From NCBI GenBank assembly GCA_949775045.1, contig OX459100.1:2379436-2443435 (forward strand): a stretch of 64,000 nucleotides of DNA, written 5' to 3'. This document shows, one piece after another, positions 53,701 through 63,119 of this stretch. The notes beneath the pieces were generated by a model. That model ran no database searches, had not been told where the DNA came from, and saw nothing but the letters and a program-made list of their open reading frames with translations. A program made the position numbers and the translations under genes. This DNA comes from Metridium senile. Its lineage: Eukaryota; Cnidaria; Anthozoa; Actiniaria; Metridiidae. Within the stretch, counting starts at the first letter, position 1. Each line of letters starts with the position of its first letter.

Positions 53701-56700
53701 TGAAGGGCCAAGAGGACCATGGATGGGTGAGTAATGCAAAGGAGGGGCAGTCTGGTAGATAGGGAAGATTGTACAACACACACTCACACACTTTAAAAAC
53801 TGTTCTACCATCGCTGCAATACTATTGATGATAATGTTATACATGTATGTTTTGTTAAAGGTCCTATGGGTGGTCCCAGACCTCCTCATGGTATGCCACC
53901 ACCGTTTGGTGACCAACAACCACCACCATTTGGTATGAACCCCAACCACTTTCCAAACCCAGGAATGGACAAACCACCTGGACCAATGCCTCCTCAGATG
54001 AACATGGTAAGATAAACATTCCCACAAAGTTCACACCCTCTAACAACCTTTGGTGTCTTGTATTCCCTCCTGTCATAATGGCTACCATGCTTTATGTCTT
54101 GCAGTGCTCTTTTTATTTAAGCCCTGTCTTATTTGTGAAATCCACTCTCCTTAAATATGTAACCTGCCCCAATGGCGACCATTTGATGTTTTTTTTAAAT
54201 TGAAGAAGTGCTCACAAAAATTTGCTTACATCAAATAAACTAATGACTTTACGATTTTAAATAAGCTACTACTCCAAACTTATTGACAGATCTGAAAAAA
54301 AAAAAATCAATTGGAAACTCATGATTTGCTAGTTGCAAAGCAATGATTTTTGCTATAAAAAGCACATGCAAAGATGTTATTCCCAGTTTAGAATGCTGAC
54401 TGTATTATTGGATTGTTAACAGTGTGTTTTGTTTTATTCCAGCCTCCTGGTATGCAAGGAATGCCCCATGATCCTTACTTTGCTAGGATGGGTAAGTCAA
54501 TATATGTCCAGTAGGAAGAGAATGTATGGCATGCACTGTAATATTGTATTTTAATATATATTTAAGTAATATAAAATAGCACACATGTATATATACAGCT
54601 TCGTGACTACGCGACTAAAAGGAGTATGGGTAGAAATCACTGAACAGTTAGCTGCATACATTATCAACTTCTTGAGCTCTCAGCTCAGTTCATTGTTTCT
54701 ATTAGATTTACGCTGGCAATTGATTTGGATGACACAAATCCTCTGCATGAAAACTGAAGAAGTAGCTACTTACTTGTCGATATCTCCACGCTCTATACAA
54801 CGGTTTATTCTTTGCACAGTACGCTATGGCACACATTCATTCATGTACTAAATGGGCTCTTTGAGGGCCGTAAGTTAGAAAACTGTTAAAGGTTATTATG
54901 TATCCCTTGTTAAATAATGGCTCAGTGATTATCAATGAATGTTTACCGAGCGGCTTGCCGCTCGGTAAATATTCATTGATAACCACTTCGCCTTCGGCGA
55001 TTAATTGCTAAATATATATCAATATTTTATTGGTTTAGGAATGGGCCAGATGTCAAGGCCACCTGTTGCTCCTCATGTTAACCCAGCTTTCTTCCCAGAG
55101 GGACCCCCAGTAAGTAGTATTGCCACCTTTTATAACATCACATGTAATATATTGAATCAATGATGTCAGAGCATCGGATAACTGAAAAACTATTGAACGT
55201 GTAATGTTACTTGGAAATATTTTTTTAGCTTTCTTCCCAGAGGGACCCCCAGTAAGTAGTATTGTCACCTTTTATAACATCACATGTAATATATTGAATC
55301 AATGATGTCAGAGCATCGGATAACTGAAAAACAATTGAAAGTGTGATGTTACTGTTTTTGGTTCATGTGCTGAAAGTGGCCAGCGGTTTAAAAACCAATA
55401 TATTGCTAATTATTAATTATTAAATAATTATGTGTTTCAGCCTGATTTCACTGCAATGTCTATGGCCAACAGAGAACCACAGTACCAGGGAAGACCAGGT
55501 AAATTACTACATGACATCTTGATGTTATGAGCAACAAGTTTACAAGAATAATGTAAATTTGATTATTAATTTGATTGCTTGATATATGAAATGCTTGATA
55601 TAAAAAGAAAGTCACCCAAGCTAAACATACAAACTGACTTGGTTAAAGCCAAACTTTTTACTTGACTCTTTTGTTTAATAGAAACCATTTAACCGTACTT
55701 GCATAATTACACTTGTATATTTTTACAATTGTTCTTGACTGGCTAGCCTCGGATACACGTACACTGAATCAAAATATGGTGACCAATTTAAATTACTATT
55801 GTTCTTGACTGGCTAGCCTCGCATAAATGTACACTGAATCAAAATATGGTGACCAATTTAAATTACTATTGTGCTTGACTGGCTAGCCTCGCATACATGT
55901 ACACTGAATCAAAATATGGTGACCAATTTAAATTACTATTGTTCTTGACTGGCTAGCCTCGCATACATGTACACTAAATCAAAATATGGCATCCAATTTT
56001 AATAACTATTGTTCTTGACTGGCTAGCCATTGTCTTTCCACATGAACACGAGGCTAGCCAGTAAAGAACAATAGTTATTAAAATTGGCCACCATATTTCG
56101 ATTCGGTGTATTCATATATTAAAGGCGAGCTTGTGTTTTATGTAGAAGATGAATATACCGAAAGCATCAAAAGGAACACTGCAGTAGCAAGTAGTGCCAT
56201 CAAAAAGGCCATGGCGGATGCTAATTCTGGGGATAATGAGAGTGGAATCGAAACCCTAGTTACAGCAGTATCTTTGATTAAACAATCTCCATCAGCTAAC
56301 GATGAAACAAGTCAGGTAACTTACTTTTCCGTGTAATATCTTTACATCTTTATTTGTCTCAAACAAGGTTGAACTGAAAATATTTCTTTTCTTTAACAAT
56401 GTTGATTATTTTTGAGTTTGTTTTTATATTGTTCCAATATGAATTTACTTTCTTTTACAGATTTTAGTTCAAAACCTACAAAGTTGTCTGCAAGGACTAG
56501 AATCTAAACTACTAGAAAGAAGGTAAACATTAAACTAGATAGGATTCTCTACATTCTATTCTCTGAAAATGTTATATCAGAATCTTTGTACAATACACTG
56601 TTATGAAGTTACTGATAGTGTTTGCCTATATTCATTACTTCTCAGATCACGTAAAGATCGTTATGACGACAAGGATGAGTTCATTGGTAGTGATAGGGAA

Positions 56701-56817
56701 AGTTCTAGAAGACACCGGCGGCGACGCTCAAGATCATCAGAGAAAAGATCAGGCTCACGTGACAGACGTTCAAGGTCACGTGATGGTGATCGAGAAAGAC
56801 ACAGAAGTAGAAGGTAG
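41735..56817 (+). CDS. CPSF6: CPSF6, cleavage factor Im 68-kDa subunit, complete 15-exon gene
   Basis: Exons: 41735-41809, 41898-41993, 42694-42730, 46810-46928, 48430-48533, 51369-51434, 51880-51962, 52917-53084, 53861-54006, 54443-54491, 55039-55109, 55441-55498, 56146-56315, 56461-56522, 56646-56817; 491 residues, all phases consistent. CPSF6 pairs with NUDT21/CPSF5 in cleavage factor Im, which binds UGUA upstream of poly(A) sites in the nucleus. Seen: an acidic [15 protein letters not shown] start; one RRM at about 101-178 (RNP2 LYVGNL 102-107, RNP1 KGFALIEL); an RGG stretch at about 211-235; a Pro/Gly/Met-rich middle with two PPPFG and [10 protein letters not shown]; the conserved [15 protein letters not shown] helix region; and an Arg/Ser-rich C-terminus. 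It is shorter than human CPSF6 (551) mainly in the proline-rich part. Intron 3 is filled by a 3.5-kb transposon. Confidence 0.95.
42541..42656. mobile_element. Hairpin with 'TTGATCAATAGGCTCAGA' arms
   Basis: 'agttgatcaataggctcaga..ttggggttttgtgagcctgcgct' pairs with 'agcgcggactcacaaaacccca..tctgagcctagttgatcaa'. It ends 38 bases before CPSF6 exon 3. Confidence 0.75.
42803..46340. mobile_element. 3.5-kb TTAA-flanked element with about 0.9-kb inverted arms
   Basis: TTAA at 42799-42802 and 46341-46344 bracket ends GGTGACTCATCAG and CTGATGAGTCGCC. The right arm (about 45435-46340) is the near-identical inverse of the left arm (42803-43188 continued at 44324-44838). The unique centre is about 600 bases. 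The arms carry a matching 64-codon open frame (44629-44823 + and 45455-45649 -) differing by one residue. No transposase is present. TTAA flanks are typical of piggyBac-type integration. Confidence 0.9.
43189..44319. mobile_element. 1.1-kb TTAA-flanked element nested in the left arm
   Basis: Flanked by TTAA at 43185-43188 and 44320-44323, with ends GATGGTTGGAATGGCT and AGCCATTCCTACCACC. The uninterrupted right arm of the host element shows a single TTTAAATAA at the same site, so this is a clean insertion. Inside, 43929-44062 is a hairpin ('gaaacttttcaccgcagccc'). Confidence 0.9.
46440..46770. mobile_element. Penelope-type terminal repeat cluster with hammerhead motifs
   Basis: Contains 'tggaaactagcgagtaaac' (46464) and 'acaccgtaaaaaatgttgac' in two direct copies and one inverse copy. 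The hammerhead-like segments lie at 46565-46604, 46632-46671 (both minus) and 46681-46719 (plus). The plus and minus copies make an inverted repeat. There is no reverse transcriptase. Confidence 0.6.
46632..46671 (-). ncRNA. Type I hammerhead ribozyme-like motif with minimal stem III
   Basis: Read on the minus strand: UUUACU, CUGACGA (intact core), A, GGGC-UAAA-GCUC (stem II), GAAA, UGUC, AGUAAA. UUUACU and AGUAAA pair as a 6-bp stem I. Stem III is only two pairs with no loop, as in hammerheads of Penelope-like retroelements, which are thought to work as dimers. Caveat: one unpaired A lies at the base of stem II. Confidence 0.65.
46939..47147. mobile_element. 'TTACAGTGCGAA' hairpin MITE, copy 2
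   Basis: Same ends and palindromic body as 15251-15462, with a 15-base deletion just inside the left end. It starts only 10 bases after the CPSF6 exon 46810-46928. Confidence 0.9.
47332..47573. mobile_element. Inverted-repeat element with 'GGAGTCATCTTGACTCC' hairpins
   Basis: The arms run from 'tagaataaaaa' through 'cgcaagaatatgacatttcg' and 'gagtcatcttgactccattt' to 'tcaaggc', about 65 bases each. Each arm also folds on itself (GGAGTC..GACTCC followed by GAAATGTCA). Confidence 0.8.
48656..48875. mobile_element. 'TTACAGTGCGAA' hairpin MITE, copy 3
   Basis: Full-length member of the family, in CPSF6 intron 5, 122 bases after the exon ending 48533. Confidence 0.9.
50257..50537. mobile_element. 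Inverted-repeat element with 'ACCCAGGGGTATTCTTCTGT' arms
   Basis: Arms of about 115 bases, including 'ttccggaagtcaaaattc' and its inverse, around a centre with a perfect 'tggtcgaccttattaggtcgacca' hairpin (50370-50395). It lies in CPSF6 intron 5. Confidence 0.88.
52258..52500 (+). repeat. ATTC/ATCC microsatellite
   Basis: 'cattcattcatccatccatt' units for about 240 bases in CPSF6 intron 7. The His/Ser/Ile frame across it is not a gene. Confidence 0.95.
53016..53740 (+). repeat. Seven tandem copies of the exon 8 end plus splice donor, period exactly 107
   Basis: The 3' 69 bases of the CPSF6 exon (RGG-box coding) with donor GTGAGT and about 38 intron bases form the unit. Donor GTs fall at 53085, 53192, 53299, 53406, 53513, 53620 and 53727, six equal steps of 107. 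Copies differ by a few substitutions. Use of any later donor reads ATG-GGT-GAG-TAA at the first copy, so copies 2-7 cannot extend the protein. Confidence 0.97.
54926..54985. repeat. Compact perfect hairpin
   Basis: 'tatcaatgaat-tttaccgagcgg' and its inverse are separated by four bases. It lies in CPSF6 intron 10, 54 bases upstream of exon 55039-55109. Confidence 0.8.
55084..55370 (+). repeat. Tandem duplication of an exon end with its donor (period 142)
   Basis: 'agctttcttcccagagggac' with donor CCA|GTAAGT and about 120 intron bases occur twice; donors at 55110 and 55252. The second copy is preceded by TTTTTTTAG and so could look like a 23-base exon, but it would shift the frame. Confidence 0.93.
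55728..56113. repeat. MITE whose left arm is tandemly amplified (69-bp unit)
   Basis: 'ttgttcttgactggctagcc' occurs at about 55729, 55798, 55867, 55936 and 56006 in direct order, followed by one inverted right arm ending 'gattcggtgtattca'. The single-copy relative is at 36454-36605. It ends 32 bases before CPSF6 exon 56146-56315. Confidence 0.9.
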
Positions 56818-56911
56818 TCATCTCATTCATCATTATCAACATTCTTGTCATTTTTATTGTCACGATTATGGGGGCTTTCATTTATAAGTGTAGGGGGGGG
56901 GGGAGAGAGGC

Positions 56912-57022
56912 AAAATCATCTGTTGGCTTTTCCAAATATTAACCAACCCCTTTCCTTGGCTTCTGAAAATTATGTGACCCCCTCAATATTGCCCCCCGTA
57001 CACTAATAAGTCAAAGCCTCCC
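56912..57022. repeat. Dispersed repeat, copy 2 (see 1752-1889)
   Basis: 'ggcttttccaaat', 'ctcaatattgcc' and 'gtacactaataa' in the same order and spacing as copy 1, with a G-run just upstream. Confidence 0.65.
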
Positions 57023-57765
57023 AATAGCATCACCTTAAAAAACATCATCATCATCATCATTGAAACAATTCTGTTTTTATTCTGATGCTTGAGAGAGATT
57101 GTTAGTGTGGACTTAACAAGCTAAAGTTAAGTAAAGATGACTTTTGCTCATGTTGTCATAACTTGAGAAGCCAACACAAACAGACATTTCTCAAGACTTC
57201 CAGACTTATTATTTTCACTTACACTTTTGATCAAACAGTCCATTCATGTTCTAATCATTATCTTTGATTGTTATTTTCATCAATTTTACCATCATATGTA
57301 TCATCATCAACACTATCATCATTATTATCCACATTCTTATCATTCAATGTTGATTACAGTAGTTATGTTTGAATATCATTCATCATATAACTGTCATTAT
57401 AATCATATAATAATAATTTATACAATAGAACTGCATAAATGGAAACCTGTAAATGTTGTAGTTCTTATTATTAATTATATTTGTAATTCATTATGGTTAA
57501 ATATATATATATATATATATTTTTACAGATAAAGAATATGCAGAAAAGAAACGTGAAAGACAAGGACTCACACAAAACATTTATCCTTCCTTTGCCATGC
57601 AAATATCCATTTGGTTCATGCTTGTTGTAATGATCCATGTATCATATCTTCATCGTTCATCAATTTGTGTATCAGAACTACAAAATTTTAACATACTATT
57701 TGTTTTGGAGTGAAAACCTAACAATTGATGTAACTGCCTTCTCTTAGAGTACATATGGTGGTATT

Positions 57766-58110
57766 TCTATTGTATTCTAGAATACAAACACTAAAAGCAT
57801 GCAACATAATTAGTACTATATAGTGTTATCTCTATTGTTTTCTAGAATACAAACACTAAAAGCATGCAACATAATTAGTACTATATAGTGTTATCTCTAT
57901 TGTTTTCTAGAATACAAACACTAAAAGCGTGTAACATAATTAGTACTATATAGTGTTATCTCTATTGTTTTCTAGAATACAAACACTAAAAGCATGCAAC
58001 ATAATTAGTACTAAATAGTGTTATCTCTATTGTATTCTATAATACAAACACTAAAAGCATGTAACATAATTAGTGCTAAACAGTGTTATCTCTATACAAG
58101 AGTACAAACA
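57766..58110 (+). repeat. Five-copy tandem array, about 65-bp unit
   Basis: Unit: 'tctagaatacaaacactaaa', 'agcatgcaacataattagta', 'ctatatagtgttatctctat'. The last unit is divergent. The unit matches the terminal sequence of the inverted-repeat element at 7098-7446. Confidence 0.93.
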
Positions 58111-58371
58111 TTTAAAGAATTATGCAACATGATTTTCGATTTTATAAAACCGGTGAACCATTTCACTTCTTATTCTCAGCCTTAATAGCGTGTAATAATA
58201 CATTCTTTAGAATTTTGTCATATTTTTTTGTGTGCATATTTGTGAACGAACAGTGAGTATTTTGTTATGATTTTGCTAACTAACCATTGTTATAAGAACA
58301 AAGAAAATTAAGAATTCTATTGTGAAAAGGGTTGGCAAATTAGCATCACAATACCAACACTTATAAACACT

Positions 58372-58577
58372 AAAGCCTGGTTTTCACTAGCGACGCGACG
58401 CAATGCAAGCACAAGGGTTATTTTCATAGTGAAAACAAAAAGTGAATAAGCACAAGCACAAACACACTATTTACTAGTGCCACGCACAAGCACAAGCGCA
58501 AACGCAAGAAAAAAGGAAAATTTTTGATATCTTGCGCTATCACTGCGTTTGCGTCGCTAGTGGAAACCAGGTTTAAG
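58372..58577. mobile_element. 'GCCTGGTTTTCACTAGCGACGC' MITE
   Basis: Ends 'aaagcctggttttcactagc' and 'gctagtggaaaccaggttta'; 'cgcaagcacaag'-type repeats inside. Third member of the GCCTGGTT family, in the CPSF6 3' region. Confidence 0.8.
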
Positions 58578-58804
58578 CTCACCTATTCCTTACATAGCAG
58601 ACTGGTACTATTCTAAAAATATTATACAAGCTATAGAGGCTGAAGACGGCATTGAAATGGTAGCTTTTTCGTGTCACTCTGTACCTGCTCTGTTTTTAGT
58701 GTTATAGTGCGATTAATGTAATGTTCTTACAATGAAGCTTTGCTTACCTCAACTGTATGGTTCTATTTATACACAATCTGTGTAAGTGTTTTTATATATT
58801 TTCA

Positions 58805-58810
58805 AATAAA
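58805..58810 (+). terminator. Poly(A) signal AATAAA, probable CPSF6 3' end
   Basis: AATAAA after 'atattttca', followed within 50 bases by T/G-rich sequence ('ttgtttataactggtg'). No other strong signal lies between the stop and this point in the sense direction. Confidence 0.5.
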
Positions 58811-59752
58811 ATCATTTGACTCCAAATTTGTTTATAACTGGTGATTCAAAACAATTTTATTCATCATTATCAACATTACCATGATGATCATAAGTTAGTA
58901 CTTTATAAGTGATCAGTAACATTAATAATATTATCAACATTGTCATCATCATCAAAATAAGATGAATAATTGTTTTACAAATCTATAAATACAGGTCCAG
59001 TAGTTTCCAAATCTCCTCCACAATAGTGATTTCCTTTGTTTTGTCCTCGTCAAATATTAATGACTTGGAGAATACATTATCATTTCCCCTGTCATTGATC
59101 TACCTACATCATTGTTTATTAATATTGATATTCATTATCCATAATGCAATATGTGATGTGCACGAGCAATATTTTCTACAGCAAAGTACGATGGGAAACA
59201 GTGCTCCCACTTTTCTGTCTTTTTAAAATCAGTTTTTCTGTTTTCGTTATAGAAACTGCAAGCATTTTAGCAATTAACAGATATATAAAACTAATTAATT
59301 GGTGAAATATTTTAGTGGACTTAGTTTCCCATCATGCTTTGTTTTGTGCACATTGCCTATTGCGACTGGCTAAGCCTGATCCATCAAATCCAACAAATCA
59401 TCCCCCTTATCACCTAGAAGTAGACAAAAAAATAGATAAATTAAACAGAATGATCTAGCCTCCTCCGCAGGCAACTCTTTTCTGATTATTTCCGTTTTGG
59501 GGTTCCTGTGTTATGAGGAGACTGGAAGCTAATAAGAGGATTTACAAGCCCATTGACACAGGAAGCCCAAAAATCAGAACTAGGAAAGCGATGCCTGGGG
59601 ATGGGGCTAAGAATGATCAATAATAAGCAAATATTTAGTGCAAATGTACCATAAAATGAAGTAATGTCTAAGTTTGCACATACACACATACATAAAGTGT
59701 GAGACCACATTAAACTGTATCTTGAACTGTTTTGGTTGAATGATAGCAATAC

Positions 59753-62700
59753 TCAGTTTCATGTTTCCCCTAAAAAGTAGAGCTTCGTCTTTCATTCTCT
59801 TGTCAGAAATCTCAACAAGAGAAACTCTGCTAGCAGGGACCACTGCAATACTTACTGCAGCAATACAATTCACATTTTCACAGGAAAAGCCTGAATGCAA
59901 ATTGCTTCAATAATTAGTTCATATAGACTTACGATCTTGTTGTGGATCTTGTATGGAAAACTCATCCATCAAATGTGAAAGCTCTTGCCTCTGTTGTTTC
60001 TGAAATACAAGATAGAATTTTGCAGATTTAGAATATGGGCTTTTGAGCAATAATAGCTGGCTTTATTATATGATATAAAATAGGTCCTTCAGACTGTCAA
60101 CCTTGGTACAGTAGACATGAGGAGTGCATGTTATGAACCATGAAAAGGATAAGGTCCACATGTAGGGGCTGTGTTCCATAGGTACTGTCTGTATCAGAAT
60201 GTGGTCAGATGTGAAGAATGGGTGCAGGTTTTGAACCAAGAAAGGGGTGTGGTCCACATGTAGGGGCTGTGGTCCATAGGTAGTCTGTGTCAGAATGTGA
60301 CTAGATTTGAAGAATGGGTGCAGGTTGTGAACCAAGAAAGGGGTGTGGTTCACAGGTAGGGTGTGTGGTCCATAGGTACAGTCTGTATCTGGGTGTGAAG
60401 AATGGGTGCAGGTTGTGAATCAAGAATGGGGTGTGGTTCACAGGTAGGGGGTGCGGTCAAGAGGTACAGTCTTTATCTGGGTGTGAAGAATGGGGGCAGG
60501 TTGTGAACCAAGAATGGGGTGTGGTTCACAAGTAGGGTGTGTGATCCAACGGTACTGTCTGTATATCTGAATGTGACCAGATGTGAAGAATGGGTGCAGG
60601 TTGTGAATCAAGAATGGGGTGTGGTTCACAGGTAGGGGGTGCGGTCAAGAGGTACAGTTTGTATCTGGGTGTGAAGAATGGGTGCAGGTTGTGAACCAAG
60701 AATGGGGTGTGGTTCACAGGTAGGGGGTGCGTTCAAGAGGTACAGTCTTTATCTGGGTGGGGATCAACTTTATTTCACTATAGTAACAAGGGAAAACCAC
60801 TTATGATATATAGTTTTACCTTAGTAGCATCTATCTTTATGACATTATGTGATTCTTGATGACTGGATGAAACAGCTTCTGCTTGTCTGGAAATAGATTA
60901 AAAAACTTGAGATAATGGATACAAACAACTATCATTTCTTGAATTAACAAGTACTCACTCTTCTTCTTCGTCTGTATTGAAGAGATTTAAGCGGAATTTG
61001 TTTGCTGGAATTAAAGTAAACTTAAATTAAATCAACTTTATTTTATCAGTCAAGACTAACAAGTGTCAGATACTGTTGAACTTGTGTCCACAGTACTTAC
61101 AGCTATTTCAAAAAAGGTTGGTGAACGTGTTGTTGCATGTTTTTTATTGTATACTACATGCTGCTTACCAAACTTTAAATATGTTATATTCATATGTAAA
61201 TAATTTAAGCACATAATAAAATATGCTGGAAAACCCTGCAGACAAAGTTTTGAAAAATTTCATATTGTTGTGACCTTTCACTGCTTGAATTCATATCACA
61301 CATAGTGCATTTCAGGCTTGGTATGCAATATCAAACAAAACCCTGACAATATTTTTAAAATAGCTGTGAACATTTCTTGCCTGGACATGAGCTGTACTGA
61401 ACTCAAACCAATAAATTAAATCACATATGCCATTGAAAGGGGGATTGGCAACATGTTTCATGCATTGATATGAGGGTGGCCAAGGGGTAACGTGTGACGC
61501 GTGATTTAGGCTAAAATAAGTGTGTGATTCGTGAAAATAACAAACAATTTAGTTGTTATATGTGAATACTATGTTGAATGTTACTTAAATTTGTACTTGA
61601 TGCATGAATATCATCAATATCGATTCGTGTAACATGATGATGACCCCCCCTTGGCCACCCTCTGATATTCACACATCACTTACAATTTTAAATTATGAAT
61701 TTTAACTGGAATGAACAACGTACATACTGAATTGTGTTATTTTCACAAATCACACATTTATGTTACCCCTACAAAATCAGGGTGATATATAATTAAAGTA
61801 GATGTACAGCTATTTAAAAAAAAAAATAGAATACTGAATACTGCATACTAAATAGTGCATCGCAAGACTGGAATGCATTTGTGTCATATAAATTTGTGCA
61901 TTTCCAATTAATGAGACCCACAATTCCCTTGGGTATTGGAATGTACTATTTAATATTCAACACCTTTAGAAATGTATGTGTTATCATGATGATCGATATT
62001 ATATATGTAATAATAGGCCTATTGTATAAACCTTTTGCAGTGTTTCCACCCACAAGGTGGGCCAGAAGGTTGAGTTCCTCTTTTGCCAAAAGATTTGGAC
62101 TGTTCTGCTCCTAATTTAATGGACAAATACATGAAATTATAAAAATGATAATTATACAGGTGATAATAATGATGAAGATGATCGATATAACAATCATGAG
62201 AATATTGAAAGTGAGAATTTATTTTTTCATTGAAGCAGCAATTATTTATTTAGCTCAAAATAGGAAATAAACTAATTCTATAAAACGAAATTATATTACT
62301 ACGCATTATTCTTTTGTGTTTTGTGTATGTATATTTCATTCATTATAGTCATATACTATAATTGTACATTATATTATTATACACCTACTTGCAAGAACGT
62401 TGTCATACAACATTTGAATATTTGTAATTTAGTGGATTAGGAATAAATTAAAAGTACAAAAGAAGATCATCGAAGCAGAACTCTTTCTTTTGTACTTTTA
62501 ATTTATTCCTAATCCACTAAATTACAAATGTTCAAATGTTAATGACAACGTTCTTGCAAGTAGGTGTATGTGAATCTTGTCATCGTAAACTGTGTTCAAG
62601 ATTTTTTTTTTAAAAAAGCAACAATTATTTCTGTGGTATAATAGGCTTCACCCGGGGGTGTACTCCCTGTGTCCAAATGGTAGGGATGATTGGCGTACCT

Positions 62701-63084
62701 TTTAGGGTTAAAAATATTCCCTGTATGTACCTTTTAGGGTCCTGGCTCAAAAATTAGTTACGTAACATGTTTCCGTATGTGTAAGGGTAATTTTTACTCT
62801 GCTTTGTTGCTAAAAGTAAGCTTGGCTGGCAAGAACATCTCACAGCCGTACCTTTTAAGGGTTCGAAATCAACAAGGCTTTAACAGTTATTTTTGTCTGT
62901 GCCTACCTTTTAGGGGTTGTTCCCATAACCTCCGCCGATCACCCCTACCACCTGGACAAAGGGAGAACCCCCCCCCCCCCCCGGGAGGCTTCATTAAGGG
63001 ACAGACCATTAGATTAATGATGGGGACAATTCCCAAAAATCTACTGAGCACAGCTTTAACCTTGAAAAAAATGCTGTTCACATC

Positions 63085-63119
<35 letters not shown>

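Larger units (their letters stand above)
56818..58815 (+). other. CPSF6 3' region
   Basis: Coding ends at TAG 56815-56817. A possible 3'-UTR intron runs from AG|GTAGTC (56814) to TTTTTACAG|ATAAAG (exon from 57531). AATAAA at 58805-58810 is the first good poly(A) signal seen. The stretch also holds a tandem array and one MITE. Confidence 0.6.

Noticed and set aside
60066..60717. Minus-strand frames with repeated MNHTPFLVHNLHPFF.
   Set aside because: They are translations of the intronic minisatellite; unit lengths vary and break the frame.
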